Source: Paenibacillus terrigena DSM 21567
Lineage (GTDB): Bacteria > Bacillota > Bacilli > Paenibacillales > Paenibacillaceae
DNA: 64,000 nucleotides
Reading direction: 5' to 3'
NCBI RefSeq assembly: GCF_000374845.1
Contig: NZ_KB895431.1
Span: 1-64,000 of the forward strand
Within the stretch, counting starts at the first letter, position 1. Each line of letters opens with the position of its first letter. The position numbers and the translations under genes are program-made. Of the stretch, positions 43,131 to 51,973 are shown one piece after another. Under the pieces are notes generated by a model. It saw only the letters and a list, made by a program, of their open reading frames with translations, was not told the origin of the DNA and ran no database searches.

Positions 43131-43586
43131 CTATTTCTTTAATTTTTTGTTTAATTGCATGGCTTCCGTTAAATTATTTGCTGGATAGCTAAGAATAGAA
43201 GTACCACCAGTATTGAAAATTAAGAACTCCTCTTTGTTAAATTCTAATGAGATTTCTGTCATATCCGAATTTATATAGGCAGTTCCAATAAGGGTGCGAG
43301 TAGCTTTATCATAAGTTACAATCTGGAAACCATTCGCGAGTATAGTATGCTTAAATTCAGTCCCTCCAATGTTCATTGATCCAATAAATGTATTTTCACT
43401 TTTATCATAGGTACCATCGAGTTGGATGGGAATTGTCTTATGAATTTGAGTTTCAATGTTGTATGCAATAGCATTACCTGTTATCTTGATCGACTTTGTT
43501 GGGGTTGAGAGGAACAAGTAAACAACACCTATACTTATCAGAATACCTAATGTAATGCACATCAGATAAATTCTTATTTTATTCAA
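43131..43586 (-). CDS. Membrane-anchored hypothetical protein with G-tract before start
   Basis: A protein of about 151 residues. One N-terminal helix (YLMCITLGILISIGVVYLFL) anchors an extracytoplasmic domain rich in beta strands (IPIQLDGTYDKSENTFIGSM) of unknown family. I place the start at a TTG (43586). Immediately upstream on the minus strand is a run of ten G, which would itself serve as the ribosome site. Slippage in this run would change the spacing and so translation. The frame can be read upstream through the run, but the result is not protein-like. Confidence 0.6.
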   Translation of the reverse strand: MNKIRIYLMCITLGILISIGVVYLFLSTPTKSIKITGNAIAYNIETQIHKTIPIQLDGTYDKSENTFIGSMNIGGTEFKHTILANGFQIVTYDKATRTLIGTAYINSDMTEISLEFNKEEFLIFNTGGTSILSYPANNLTEAMQLNKKLKK

Positions 43587-43590
43587 TGTT

Positions 43591-43600
43591 CCCCCCCCCC
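43591..43600. promoter_or_regulatory. Ten-base C/G homopolymer at a ribosome site
   Basis: Ten C on the plus strand (ten G on the coding strand) end 4 nt before the TTG start at 43586. It is the longest G/C homopolymer I noticed in the window. Confidence 0.7.
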
Positions 43601-43679
43601 GAATTACACCAATCAATTTGTTTACAAATTATAACTTTTTGTGTAATCATTTATACAGTCTTATTGTCTTTTGTTGCGT

Positions 43680-43765
43680 TAATCTGCCCTTTAGCGCAAC
43701 GCGGCTGCCGATCCATGCCGGCAGCCGCGTTTTAATTAAGCTATAGTGTCCCGTTAGTTCAATAG
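43680..43765 (+). repeat. CCCGTTAG two-arm repeat, complete copy (GGCTGCC subclass)
   Basis: Left arm aatctgccctttagcgcaac, hairpin gcggctgcc...ggcagccgc, right arm aagctatagtgtcccgttag. It lies between two minus-strand membrane-protein genes. Confidence 0.9.
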
Positions 43766-43819
43766 CAAATTAATTACAACTCGATATTTCTCGTAAACCA
43801 ACACCGAACAGCTTGACCC

Positions 43820-44092
43820 TTACTTACTTTTATTTGAATAAATTTGTGTAATTAAAACTACGTAAATTATTGTTAGCACTATTATGATCACTATTAGACG
43901 AGGCATATCAATATAGTATATGCGGTTAAACCCGTTTATATCACCAGGAGCAAGTTGTTTCCAAATGGGTGCAAACGCTACGCTATCAATTGTTCTACTG
44001 TTTTCCTGACCCCAATAAGTTCGTTGAGGAACTAATAGAATACCAAATACAAGTACCAGGAAGATATACATGTAAGTAATTATATTTCGCAT
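43820..44092 (-). CDS. Small membrane protein, 90 residues
   Basis: Two hydrophobic helices (IFLVLVFGILLVP and LIVIIIVLTIIYVVLITQ) flank a short loop with WKQLAPGDINGFNRIYYIDM. No family recognised. It is one of several short membrane proteins separated by two-arm repeats at 43-45 kb. The upstream aggagt sequence is a plausible ribosome site. Confidence 0.55.
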   Translation of the reverse strand: MRNIITYMYIFLVLVFGILLVPQRTYWGQENSRTIDSVAFAPIWKQLAPGDINGFNRIYYIDMPRLIVIIIVLTIIYVVLITQIYSNKSK

Positions 44093-44126
44093 GATTGAAT
44101 AAACTCCTTTTTAGTTATTTGATGCG

Positions 44127-44309
44127 TTACTTATTATTTAACTTATTTGGGCCACTAAGTTTACTTGGTTTCCGGACATGTTCACCTAAATGTATTATTT
44201 CCCTCCCCTTTTTATGATATTTCGTAAGTATCAAGTCTGTCTCGTTTTTATATTCATCAAAATCAGCAAGCAGGTCGAACAGATTAGAACATACTTTTCT
44301 ATAGTAATA
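44127..44309 (-). pseudogene. Unidentified fragment cut by a two-arm repeat
   Basis: An open minus-strand stretch of 60 codons without a start contains NLFDLLADFDEYKNETDLIL, ending KPSKLSGPNKLNNK and a TAA at 44127. It is cut at its 5' side exactly where the left arm of the next repeat begins. Family unknown. Confidence 0.35.
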
Positions 44310-44310
44310 T

Positions 44311-44412
44311 CAAACTATCCTGCCCGTTAGTTGAGAAAAGGCAGCCGATCTCAAGAAGTCAGCTACCTTCAAATGTCTTTTATTGAGCTATCGTGTCCCG
44401 TTAGCTGAATGG
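44311..44412 (+). repeat. CCCGTTAG two-arm repeat, complete copy
   Basis: Left arm ctatcctgcccgttagttga, hairpin region aaggcagccgatc...agctacctt, right arm gagctatcgtgtcccgttag. Confidence 0.85.
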
Positions 44413-44455
44413 GTCAATTGAAAAATATCAATTCTACGATTAGCCTTCAAATCAT

Positions 44456-44722
44456 TTAACTTTTCCTGCTGGATATCTTCTTATAAATATAGACAATCGG
44501 AAACCACAAAAATATAGCGTGAATGAATCCGATAAACGACGCAATTAGTACACAAGCTGGAACGCCAATCATACCTGCTTTAACGCCACTCGCAATTACT
44601 TTTTCGCCGTATTGATAAACTACTTCATTTGTAAAAAATGAAGCTATAAGCAATCCAATTCCAACAATCAAACCAAAAATAGAATAAATAAATACTGTTT
44701 TTCGTATGATTTTTTTCAACAT
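44456..44722 (-). CDS. Small membrane protein, 88 residues
   Basis: Two membrane helices (FIYSIFGLIVGIGLLIASFF and AGMIGVPACVLIASFIGFIH) with a basic start (MLKKIIRK) and tail (YKKISSRKS). Family not recognised. The gggcgggaaattgcg sequence upstream is a weak ribosome site. Confidence 0.55.
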   Translation of the reverse strand: MLKKIIRKTVFIYSIFGLIVGIGLLIASFFTNEVVYQYGEKVIASGVKAGMIGVPACVLIASFIGFIHAIFLWFPIVYIYKKISSRKS

Positions 44723-44802
44723 CGCAATTTCCCGCCCGTTCCGTCTAGTTTTAATAATGTAATTTTAGTTGATATTGAATTATTCGGCGAAGTGGATTAA
44801 AT

Positions 44803-44889
44803 AATCCTGCCCGTTAGCGTAACGAAAAAAGCAACCGAATCGATAATCGGCTGCCTTCTTGTTGCGATTGAACTATCGTGTCCCGTTAG
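44803..44889 (+). repeat. CCCGTTAG two-arm repeat, copy interrupted by IS1111-type element
   Basis: Left arm aatcctgcccgttagcgtaa, hairpin gcaaccgaatcgataatcgg and around, right arm ttgaactatcgtgtcccgtt ending in ag at 44889. The IS starts at the next base, exactly as in the copy at 18578. Confidence 0.85.
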
Positions 44890-46613
44890 CATTCCTTTAG
44901 ATGGATTAATTTCATCTTTGCAAAAAGAAAAGCGCCTCGGTACGATGGGAGTACGCAACGGGTCATAGCCCTTAAAATCCCATCATCCAGGAGGACGCTC
45001 TACTATGAAGTTTAAGGCACAGGAGAAACAAAATCAACTCATTGAAAAGATTACCGCCAAGCACCTCGTCGTCGGGATCGACATCGCCCAGCAAACTCAT
45101 GTAGCACGTGCGGTGAACTTTCGAGGAATCGCCATTGGGAATCCCCTTTCCTTTTCAAACGATGAAGAAGGATTTCACAATCTCCTTCGGTGGGTGCAAT
45201 CTCTACAAGCATCACACACTCTAACTAACAACATTGTCGGGATGGAACCTACCGGTCACTACTGGCTTAACCTTTCCAAGTGGCTCTCGGATCACCAATT
45301 CGAAGTCGTTCTTGTCAATCCTCATCTCGTGAAAAAGAACAAAGAAAACCGTGACAATACGCCTTCCAAGAGCGACAAAAAGGATGCACTTGTTATTGCA
45401 GATATGGTCAAAAACGGCTATTACTCTTTCATTCGCAGCACGCCTGAGGAATTTGAAGAGCTGCGTGTTTATCTCTCAAACCGCGACTCTGTCGTGACGA
45501 GACTCGTGAGTGCTAAAAACCAAATCCATCGCTTTGTTGACATTGTTTTCCCCGAGTTGCGGCAGGTATTTAAGAACCTCATGTGCACCGGTTCGTTGGC
45601 CACACTTCGTCTTTTTCCTACACCTGAAGAACTTCGAAAACTACAGCCAAGAGAAATCATCGAAGGCTGGAAATCACTGATGAAGCGTCATTCTGGTGAG
45701 CGAAAAGCTCGAGCTCTTATCGCCCCTGCTAGTAGCTCTGTGGGTTCTAGACAAGCCACGAATGCCTACAAGCTTCACTTGAAGCAGTTACTCGATGAAT
45801 ACGACCTTGCTTGCCAGCAGCTAAGCATAGTAGAAGCGGAGATTATCGCCGTGTTAGATCGCATACCTTTTGCTAAATCCATGCTTGCTGTCAAAGGAAT
45901 TAGCGCCATTTCACTCGCTGGAATTCTTGGTGAAGCCGGCGATTTAAGCGGATTTGTTCATGGCAATGCTCTACTGCGGCATGCTGGCCTTAACCTCGCA
46001 GAAGCAAGCTCTGGGAAATGGACGGGTCAGATGAAGATTAGTAAACGTGGACGATCTCGCCTCCGCCGTTTCATCTTTATGATGGCCATGAGTTTAATTG
46101 CGAACAATCCGGAGTTCAAAGCGATCCATACGTACAATGTTCAAGTGAAAAAGATGAAGAAAATGAGGTCCCTGATGAAACTATGTGGTAAATTAGCTCG
46201 CATTCTCGTAGGGATGGCTCGTAGCAACGAGGCATACAATCCTCATAAAACGATGTCAACTCAACTAGCAGCTTAAGCTTAATATAACCGTTTCGTCGTA
46301 CGAATTTTGGCTTATTCGCAGGGTTTCAAAGAAAGCACGGAGTACCGGATACATTCAACCAAAGGGCACCGACCCGTACCGTTAGCAAGACCGGCCTCCA
46401 CCCCTTGGACAGGCGTAACGAAGGAATGAGAGGGCAAAGACCCGTTGAGACATGGGAGTGAGAACCTCCAGGGGCGGCGTGGAGAATGTGTGCAGCATAT
46501 GGAAGAATATGGGGTTCTAACCTCCCCCTTTATTTCCTCGCGCCTTCATATTGTCCTGGTCTTCAATTAGCTTTCTCTAACTATCTTTCCGTATTTCAAG
46601 CAAGGGCGAAATC
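44890..46613 (+). mobile_element. IS110-family element, IS1111 type, copy 2 (intact transposase, right end missing)
   Basis: Nearly identical to copy 1 over 1724 bases, beginning cattcct right after the repeat arm. Identity stops at gcaagggcgaaatc (46613). Copy 1 continues 47 bases further to its subterminal repeat, so this copy has lost its right end through a deletion that also removed the start of the neighbouring DUF4367-like gene. It keeps an intact transposase and nearly all of the candidate guide-RNA region. Confidence 0.85.
45005..46276 (+). CDS. IS110-family transposase (IS1111 type), intact
   Basis: A 423-residue DEDD recombinase. The N-terminal RuvC-like domain has GIDIAQQTHVA (first Asp), GMEPTGHYW (Glu) and SDKKDALVIADM (the Asp pair). 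The C-terminal domain has the conserved segment AGLNLAEASSGKWTGQMKIS, with the probable catalytic serine, and KRGRSRLRRFIFMMAMSL. IS110 enzymes insert without excision scars, using a structured RNA from the element to pick target and donor. AGGAGG lies 10-11 nt upstream of the ATG. Copy 1 at 18766 carries two frameshifts, so this is the only complete source of this transposase here. Confidence 0.9.
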   Translation: MKFKAQEKQNQLIEKITAKHLVVGIDIAQQTHVARAVNFRGIAIGNPLSFSNDEEGFHNLLRWVQSLQASHTLTNNIVGMEPTGHYWLNLSKWLSDHQFEVVLVNPHLVKKNKENRDNTPSKSDKKDALVIADMVKNGYYSFIRSTPEEFEELRVYLSNRDSVVTRLVSAKNQIHRFVDIVFPELRQVFKNLMCTGSLATLRLFPTPEELRKLQPREIIEGWKSLMKRHSGERKARALIAPASSSVGSRQATNAYKLHLKQLLDEYDLACQQLSIVEAEIIAVLDRIPFAKSMLAVKGISAISLAGILGEAGDLSGFVHGNALLRHAGLNLAEASSGKWTGQMKISKRGRSRLRRFIFMMAMSLIANNPEFKAIHTYNVQVKKMKKMRSLMKLCGKLARILVGMARSNEAYNPHKTMSTQLAA

Positions 46614-46619
46614 ACTTGC

Positions 46620-46942
46620 TCACTTCATCGACTTTGCCAGCTTGACCATCATCTCCTTGGACAAGGCTCCACTGTCAATTTTAATAAAAGTACCATCTTG
46701 TACCCAACGAAGATATCCACCAGGTTTGTGATTAGCCCATGGTACAAATCGCGCTTCGATTCCGTTTATGTTGATTTTTTCTCCTCTTACATCAAATTTA
46801 AATTCCTCAACAATAGTTTTATCTGTACTAGTATGGTTACGAACATCACTTATGGTTTCAACTCGCCTGATTTTATAGCCATCCGACTTATGTTCTTCTA
46901 TTCCAAACAGCCCCAAACCCAAGTGGTTATGAACCAGAAAGC
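46620..46942 (-). pseudogene. DUF4367-like protein, C-terminal part
   Basis: The last 85 codons (GYKIRRVETISDVRNHTSTD, VRGEKININGIEARFVPWAN, LRWVQDGTFIKIDSGALSKE) resemble the DUF4367 domain found in sporulation and anti-sigma-type proteins. Upstream the frame runs into the terminator of the next gene, so the N-terminus is gone. The stop lies 6 bases from the truncated IS end. Confidence 0.5.
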
Positions 46943-46996
46943 AAAACAGCGCCGATCGCAATGCCGGAAGAAGTGGCATGACGATGGCGCTGTTTT
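46943..46996. terminator. Terminator of the glycosidase gene
   Basis: The stem AAAACAGCGCC/GGCGCTGTTTT, with an inner ATGCC/GGCAT stem, lies 15 bases past the stop of the gene at 47011 on the minus strand. Confidence 0.7.
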
Positions 46997-47010
46997 GTTA
47001 TGCTTATAAA

Positions 47011-48165
47011 TTATGATTTGCTTTGATAAATGAGTAGTGCATTGCTCAATTCACGACCAGGAGATGTTAGATAAGAACCTTGATAGTACAACCCGCTCGA
47101 TGCCCCGCCATCTAATCCCATCGCTTGATACGCATCTACCTGCAGCATCACTTGTGCCAGTTCTGTTACTTTCGCACCCGGTATGGTTACCAATATGAGC
47201 TTATGATCTCTCGTTACTCCCACAGCACTGCGAGAACCGCTGTTCGTAAGAATCTTTGGATCTCTGAATCCTTCTGTTGCTGGATCAACCTTGACTTCTC
47301 CGTTTGTCACAAGGCGCGGACCTGCCTGCAGGGCGCCATATATTTGCCCTTCCTTCACACGTATCTGAAAGTCTTGCCCCGACAGTATTTCCACTTGATT
47401 ATCTTTCGTGAACACCAAAACAGATCGCTTATCACCTGGACTCTTATTTACTACAGTTCCATTCTGCACGATATATCCAAATGGATTCTGTATCCCTGTG
47501 TTAGAATACGCATCAAAATACGTTCCATTCATTGCTGCCACAGCATTATTAACTGTTGCCATATGCTTTAAAGAATCTACTGTTCCAATCTTGTTGTTAG
47601 CTACAGCAACACCTAACTGAATATCCTTGCTCAACAGATCGATTTGCAGGATCGTGGCTTTTATCTGTTTTTGACCGACATTGAACGTTTGCTGTTTCTT
47701 CGTTATTGGCTGTGACGATACCTCGCGTTCTAGTGAAATAATAGGCAATTTCGAGGGTTGTTCACCATTTTGAAAGACCAGCGTAGAACCAGATTTATCC
47801 CATTCCAAAGGCAGGTTCATCGCATCAATCATGACGCGAATCGGTACATAGGTAACTCCTCCGCGCACGAATGGTGCAGCATCTACCTGAATCGTGTTAT
47901 CATTCCAAATTGCCGTCTTCTTTCCTATTGTGAGAATGATCTTATTCTGTTCCTTACTTACAGTAATCTCTTGAGCTTGCTCGTTCCAAGCCACACTATA
48001 CTTCAATTGCTCACTCAAATAGCGGATAGGTACATAAGTTCGATTGGATTTTGTATCCATATAGCCATAATTTCGTATTCCCCCTGCTTCAGCGACTTGC
48101 TGCCACGGTCCTCCAGCCAGTAACAGCGTTACTCCCAATAACACTAGCCAATAGTTCTTTCTCAT
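47011..48165 (-). CDS. Exported phosphodiester glycosidase with stalk domain
   Basis: A protein of about 384 residues with a signal peptide (WLVLLGVTLLLAGGPWQQ..AEA). Two halves of a copper-amine-oxidase-type stalk domain follow (about 30-140: RTYVPIRYLSEQLKYSVAWN and VTYVPIRVMIDAMNLPLEWD). A NAGPA-type phosphodiester glycosidase domain covers about 190-380 (AAMNGTYFDAYSNTGIQNPF, RSAVGVTRDHKLILVTI, LDGGASSGLYYQG). The family removes terminal sugar phosphodiesters from glycopolymers and may act on cell-wall polymers. Start 48165 gives a sensible signal peptide; GGGGAG lies about 15 nt upstream, rather far. Confidence 0.85.
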   Translation of the reverse strand: MRKNYWLVLLGVTLLLAGGPWQQVAEAGGIRNYGYMDTKSNRTYVPIRYLSEQLKYSVAWNEQAQEITVSKEQNKIILTIGKKTAIWNDNTIQVDAAPFVRGGVTYVPIRVMIDAMNLPLEWDKSGSTLVFQNGEQPSKLPIISLEREVSSQPITKKQQTFNVGQKQIKATILQIDLLSKDIQLGVAVANNKIGTVDSLKHMATVNNAVAAMNGTYFDAYSNTGIQNPFGYIVQNGTVVNKSPGDKRSVLVFTKDNQVEILSGQDFQIRVKEGQIYGALQAGPRLVTNGEVKVDPATEGFRDPKILTNSGSRSAVGVTRDHKLILVTIPGAKVTELAQVMLQVDAYQAMGLDGGASSGLYYQGSYLTSPGRELSNALLIYQSKS

Positions 48166-48274
48166 CTCTGTGTCTTCAGCTCCCCTTGCTTTCGATATAC
48201 CCACAATCAACAAAATAGGTAATATTACTTATATCGACATTTGGAGAACATCTATTTATGCTCGCCATAACGAA

Positions 48275-48347
48275 AAGCACCCCCTATAGTTACCATCGGT
48301 TTAAACAACAGGGTGTTTTTCCAATATTTACTATAAGGGGTGCCCTT
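48275..48347. repeat. Long imperfect inverted repeat
   Basis: GCACCCCCTATAGT (48277-48290) and ACTATAAGGGGTGC (48330-48343) can pair around an inner stem-like aacaacagggtgttttt. It is unlike the other hairpins. The remaining sequence to 48620 holds no gene; a weak stem GAGCG...CGCTC is near 48536-48570. Confidence 0.5.
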
Positions 48348-48623
48348 CAAAAATGTCTGGGGCTTTTTTTGAATTACAAGAAAAGTCTTGAATAAGTTGT
48401 TTTGTTGGCATTAGTCACAGCCTTTTTCAATAAATCCTCTAAATAATCTTGTTGACGCTCGAAGCAACCTTCAACCCCGAAGGCGACATTCACTTCCTCA
48501 CAAGCGCAGAAAAACAAATTCTAGTCCACGAAAAAGAGCGGCACGTACACCAAGTACGGGTCGCTCTCACTTTTCAGGAAAATTTCGCTCTATTTATGGT
48601 ACGGTTCACCGTAATTAATCTTC

Positions 48624-48720
48624 AACTAAACTGCCCGTTAGTTGAGAAAGGCAGCTGATCTAAGTGATCGCTGCCTTTGTAGTTGCATATTGCACTATAG
48701 TGTCCCCTTAGCGTAGAAAT
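48624..48720 (+). repeat. CCCGTTAG two-arm repeat, complete copy
   Basis: Left arm taaactgcccgttagttgag, hairpin aaaggcagctgatc...gatcgctgcctt, right arm gcactatagtgtccccttag. Confidence 0.85.
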
Positions 48721-48795
48721 GAAGCTTAAATATCACGAATTTACGCACCAAACAGCCAGAAAGTTTCATTCGCCTATCTGGCTCGAAAATAAAGT

Positions 48796-49782
48796 TCAGC
48801 GCAGTTCAGTGAGCACCTGACAGAGTCGTTCAAAGGCGGGTTTCGGCGAATAATCGTCTCGTAAGATTCCAAACTGATAGAACATGTTGTCCTTACTGCT
48901 GTCCGCATCGCGAAGCGTGAACAATTCCCAATGTGTTACGTTAAGTTCGAACCGGTTCGCGTATGCGGTACATAGAACGGTCTCTATTGCAAAGGACTGA
49001 TGTTCTTCTGAGCGTTCGGGACCGGTAGGCCAGCCGGTCTCACAAATATGAATCGGCACGTTCGGCCCGATCCCCGCTATCGGCAAGGCTAACTCACGGA
49101 AAGAACGTAGCAGTTGCTCAGTAGCGCTGGCTAGTTCGTTCTTAACAATACGACCGCCAAATACATCCGGATACATGTCCAGTCCGACATAGTCCAAGGA
49201 ATCAACGAACTCTGTTCCGCCGAGTTTGGCTAGACTCGGCCAAAAGGTCCCTGAGTGCGGATCAATCTCCGGAACAACGGCGAAGCCAATCGAAGCGTTC
49301 CGATCGGATCCTCGCTTTGCCCGTCCTGCCGCAATTACCCCTTTAACCAGAGCTTCTATGGCTCTCGGCGAGCTGCCGTCGGCAGCCTCCGAGAATCCCA
49401 CCAGATTGATTTCACTCGTTACTTGTACGTTGGACAAGTGGTTACCATATCTGGTTACCACGAGTTTCACAAAATCGATCCAAGCATCGACGTCGCCGCG
49501 TGGATCTCTGTAGCACAAGACCATATCCCATGATGCTGGAATCGAAGCCATCTGGCCAATATGTTGTAAAGCCCCCTCCGTCGACTCGGCTCCAGTCCAA
49601 CTTATATACCAGCGGATTAATAACGGCTCGCCATCTCCCTGCAGCCGTTTCATTGCGAGAACCATCTGCTCGAAATCATCGGGCGGGCCTGTTGCAACCC
49701 CGTCGGGGCCGCCTGACAGCCCGAGTGGAAATACTCCGAATGTAAACGATTCAGTCTCATTTACGTGATCAGTACTACTCAT
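48796..49782 (-). CDS. Clan-A-like (TIM-barrel) glycosidase-type protein
   Basis: A 328-residue protein without a signal peptide. Features of clan GH-A barrels are visible: LLIRWYISWTGAESTEGALQ, the probable acid/base in NVQVTSEINLVGFSEA, and the likely nucleophile in IHICETGWPTGPERSE, similar to GH17 and GH53 enzymes. A WELFTLRDAD strand closes the barrel. The exact family and substrate are uncertain. AAGGAG lies 9 nt upstream of the ATG at 49782. Confidence 0.6.
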   Translation of the reverse strand: MSSTDHVNETESFTFGVFPLGLSGGPDGVATGPPDDFEQMVLAMKRLQGDGEPLLIRWYISWTGAESTEGALQHIGQMASIPASWDMVLCYRDPRGDVDAWIDFVKLVVTRYGNHLSNVQVTSEINLVGFSEAADGSSPRAIEALVKGVIAAGRAKRGSDRNASIGFAVVPEIDPHSGTFWPSLAKLGGTEFVDSLDYVGLDMYPDVFGGRIVKNELASATEQLLRSFRELALPIAGIGPNVPIHICETGWPTGPERSEEHQSFAIETVLCTAYANRFELNVTHWELFTLRDADSSKDNMFYQFGILRDDYSPKPAFERLCQVLTELR

Positions 49783-49947
49783 TCAGCACCACTCCTTCAG
49801 ATTAACCAATTATTACTGTACCAATTAAATCTGTCATTAAACTCAAAATCGCTGCTAACAAGAAAACACTGGTGATTCATTAATCACTTGGGATTCCCCT
49901 GTTATTTTATTAACCATATATTGCTCCTTAATATTAACATATATTGG

Positions 49948-49972
49948 AACTAACCTGCCCGTTAGCTCAATA
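49948..49972 (+). repeat. CCCGTTAG two-arm repeat, left arm only
   Basis: The left arm actaacctgcccgttagctc is preceded by atattgga. No hairpin or right arm follows. Confidence 0.65.
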
Positions 49973-50035
49973 ATCTGCGATAAAACATAGTTTAAAACAT
50001 GAATGTATTTCCCTTTAAATCACTATCCGCGACAA

Positions 50036-50180
50036 TGTAGGTAACTTTGTGTCAAATAACGATTATGTAGGCACATTTGTGCATTTTTTCATGACACAAA
50101 TGTGCCTACAAAAAATAAGAAAAGCCTGATTTATCAAGCTTTTCACCGTCAAGTTATGTTGGCACTTTTGTGTCATTGGA
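50036..50180. repeat. IS21-like hairpin element (TGTAGGCACATTTGTG)
   Basis: A perfect 16-bp inverted repeat TGTAGGCACATTTGTG at 50066-50081 and 50095-50110 is flanked by two diverged direct copies of the same motif (50037 and 50157). The layout is three direct and one inverted unit, with aaaaaataagaaaagcctga between. The same layout with a different motif is seen at 54660-54800. Probably a small relic of a multi-repeat IS end. Confidence 0.55.
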
Positions 50181-50194
50181 CAGTACACAATAAA

Positions 50195-50217
50195 AACAGC
50201 ACCTTTCAGGTGCTGTT
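50195..50217. terminator. Terminator overlapping the CDF stop codon
   Basis: AACAGCACCT/AGGTGCTGTT with a 3-nt loop; the stem includes two bases of the TAA stop of the minus-strand transporter gene. Confidence 0.75.
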
Positions 50218-51112
50218 AATCTTCGTCGCCGTACCATGGATTTAAATGAACTAACACTTCTTCAACTTCTGGATGCTGATTCATAATGGATTGTTTAATA
50301 TGCCTAGATATATCATGTCCTTCTTGTATACTTAATTCCGCCTGAATTCCGACTCTTACATCAATAATAATGTAATGGCCATGTTCTCTTGCGCGAATTT
50401 TATCAATTCGCTTTACCTCTTGAACGGATTGTACTCGATGGATGTATGCATCCATTTTCTCTTGATCTACAGTCTTTTCCATCAGCACATCAACTGCTGC
50501 CTTCCCCATATGAATTGCGAGTTTTAACACAAAATAAGACACGATGATCCCAGCAATGGGATCTCCGTATGATAGAATATCAATCTGTAAATAATCCCCA
50601 AGTATTGCTAATCCAATACCGATTACTGCCGCAATGGATGCATATACATCGGCTAGATGATCATAAGCGGTTGCGATCAATCCATTGCTATTTGTTTTTT
50701 TTCCAATAGATATTGTATATAGGTAAAGTATTTGCTTCAGGATTAAAGAAAAGGATGCCGCAATCAGAGCGATGACTGTTGCTTTTTGTGGAGGCTCAAA
50801 TAATACCATTACTGAATGATATGCCATATATACTGCAGCCAATACTAAAATAATGGCTACAATACCCGCACTTATTACTTCTGCTTTACCATGTCCATAA
50901 GGATGGTCATCATCAGGAGGTTGTTTGGACACTCTCATGGAGGTTAGAGCTGCACCAGTAGCAACAATGTCTCCTGCATTATGGACCCCGTCTGCAATTA
51001 AAACAGGACTATTGTAGAGTAATCCAACCATTAGTTTGATGACAGTCAATACGATATTACTAATAAAGCTGATCCATATCGCAAATGTTGATTGCTTGTT
51101 ATAATCGTTCAT
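50216..51112 (-). CDS. Cation diffusion facilitator family transporter
   Basis: A 298-residue inner-membrane transporter with six helices and a C-terminal cytoplasmic domain (residues 205-298: HYIIIDVRVGIQAELSIQEG). The metal-site pattern in helices 2 and 5 is present (ADGVHNAGDIVATG and AYDHLADVYAS), with the conserved DDDHPYGHGKAE loop. The family exports zinc, manganese or iron by proton exchange. The HxxxD in helix 2 and DxxxD-like helix 5 fit manganese or zinc; I cannot separate them. It stands alone. Confidence 0.9.
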   Translation of the reverse strand: MNDYNKQSTFAIWISFISNIVLTVIKLMVGLLYNSPVLIADGVHNAGDIVATGAALTSMRVSKQPPDDDHPYGHGKAEVISAGIVAIILVLAAVYMAYHSVMVLFEPPQKATVIALIAASFSLILKQILYLYTISIGKKTNSNGLIATAYDHLADVYASIAAVIGIGLAILGDYLQIDILSYGDPIAGIIVSYFVLKLAIHMGKAAVDVLMEKTVDQEKMDAYIHRVQSVQEVKRIDKIRAREHGHYIIIDVRVGIQAELSIQEGHDISRHIKQSIMNQHPEVEEVLVHLNPWYGDED

Positions 51113-51349
51113 TATTCTTTCCTCACATATCTTTAAACTGTTAAGGTCAACTAGAACATTCTAAACGATGATATTCGAGTGGGTCTAGAGAAACAGTGTT
51201 GCTTATAACCTTATAAGTTGATTATGGTCAAATCTTATGGTAGAACTAAAAACAATTGGTTATACGAAACTGATAACGTGATTTTATAGCGTAACTGCCT
51301 TATGTATTTTTTATAGTTTATTTGGAAATTCAACTTTATAGTAAGCAAT

Positions 51350-51375
51350 GAATCCAGATGAAATCACCTGGATTC
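51350..51375. terminator. Hairpin GAATCCAG/CTGGATTC
   Basis: An 8-bp stem with 10-nt loop lies 17 bases past the stop of the DUF2642-like gene on the minus strand. Confidence 0.7.
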
Positions 51376-51391
51376 TGGGTTTATTCCTATA

Positions 51392-51586
51392 TTAGCGCAA
51401 TAATCTCGAAAGCAGAATTATCTCGGCTAATCGCATGATGAGACGTCTTCTGCGACCTCTAATTATAGAGCTTAAAATTAAAAAGTCTGTACCAACGGAT
51501 AAAAGAGTACCAGTAAATACGCTGCCGGTAGTTGTAACTTGTACTTTCTTTCCCTGTAATAATTTTGCTTGTTGGCGAAATGTCAT
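51392..51586 (-). CDS. DUF2642-like small protein
   Basis: A 64-residue basic protein: FRQQAKLLQGKKVQVTTTGS, VFTGTLLSVGTDFLILSS, then an arginine-rich IIRGRRRRLIMRLAEIILLS tail. The first half resembles DUF2642/Sm-like beta proteins often found among spore proteins. The AAAGGA site 9 nt upstream supports the ATG at 51586 over 51604. It lies near other spore-type genes. Confidence 0.6.
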   Translation of the reverse strand: MTFRQQAKLLQGKKVQVTTTGSVFTGTLLSVGTDFLILSSIIRGRRRRLIMRLAEIILLSRLLR

Positions 51587-51809
51587 AAATATCAATCCTT
51601 TCACTTCATATAAGGATCGGGATAGATTGTTCCTAGTATTACTACGGATAAATTAAAACGAACCTCGTCCCGTAACGTCCCAAAGTTACCCCCTTATCCT
51701 TGCGCCCCATGCAACTCGATTCTCAATAGCCAAGTATGGTCCTTGTGCTTGTAATGCTCTACCAAATAGACCGGACGTCTTTAACACCCCCTTCCTATGA
51801 AGTACACGT

Positions 51810-51818
51810 TATGTTATG
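51810..51818 (-). promoter_or_regulatory. Sigma-K-like -10 box (CATAACATA)
   Basis: On the minus strand CATAACATA is followed by acgtgtact, nearly as upstream of the YjcZ-type gene. Downstream is only a 33-codon frame (VLKTSGLFGRALQAQGPYLA...), not called, perhaps a decayed spore peptide gene. From 51587 to 51974 no other gene is recognised. Confidence 0.4.
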
Positions 51819-51973
51819 AAGATATCTCTCTACTTGCTTGGATTATTGTTACTAAACCAATGAATTATCTTCTCAATTCTCATGGGCCAAATAGGTCGGC
51901 ATGAGCAGTATGGTGAAAGCCTCATGATCACCGTATTAAGAATTTCGCATAAGATCAGCCTCGAGTAGATGTA

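Noticed and set aside
46486-46731. Plus-strand frame of 81 codons over the end of IS copy 2
   Set aside because: It crosses the IS end and an antisense gene remnant and has no ribosome site.
51680-51793. 33-codon minus-strand frame after a sigma-K-like box
   Set aside because: It starts with GTG overlapping the ribosome-like site and matches no family, so it is mentioned but not called as a gene.
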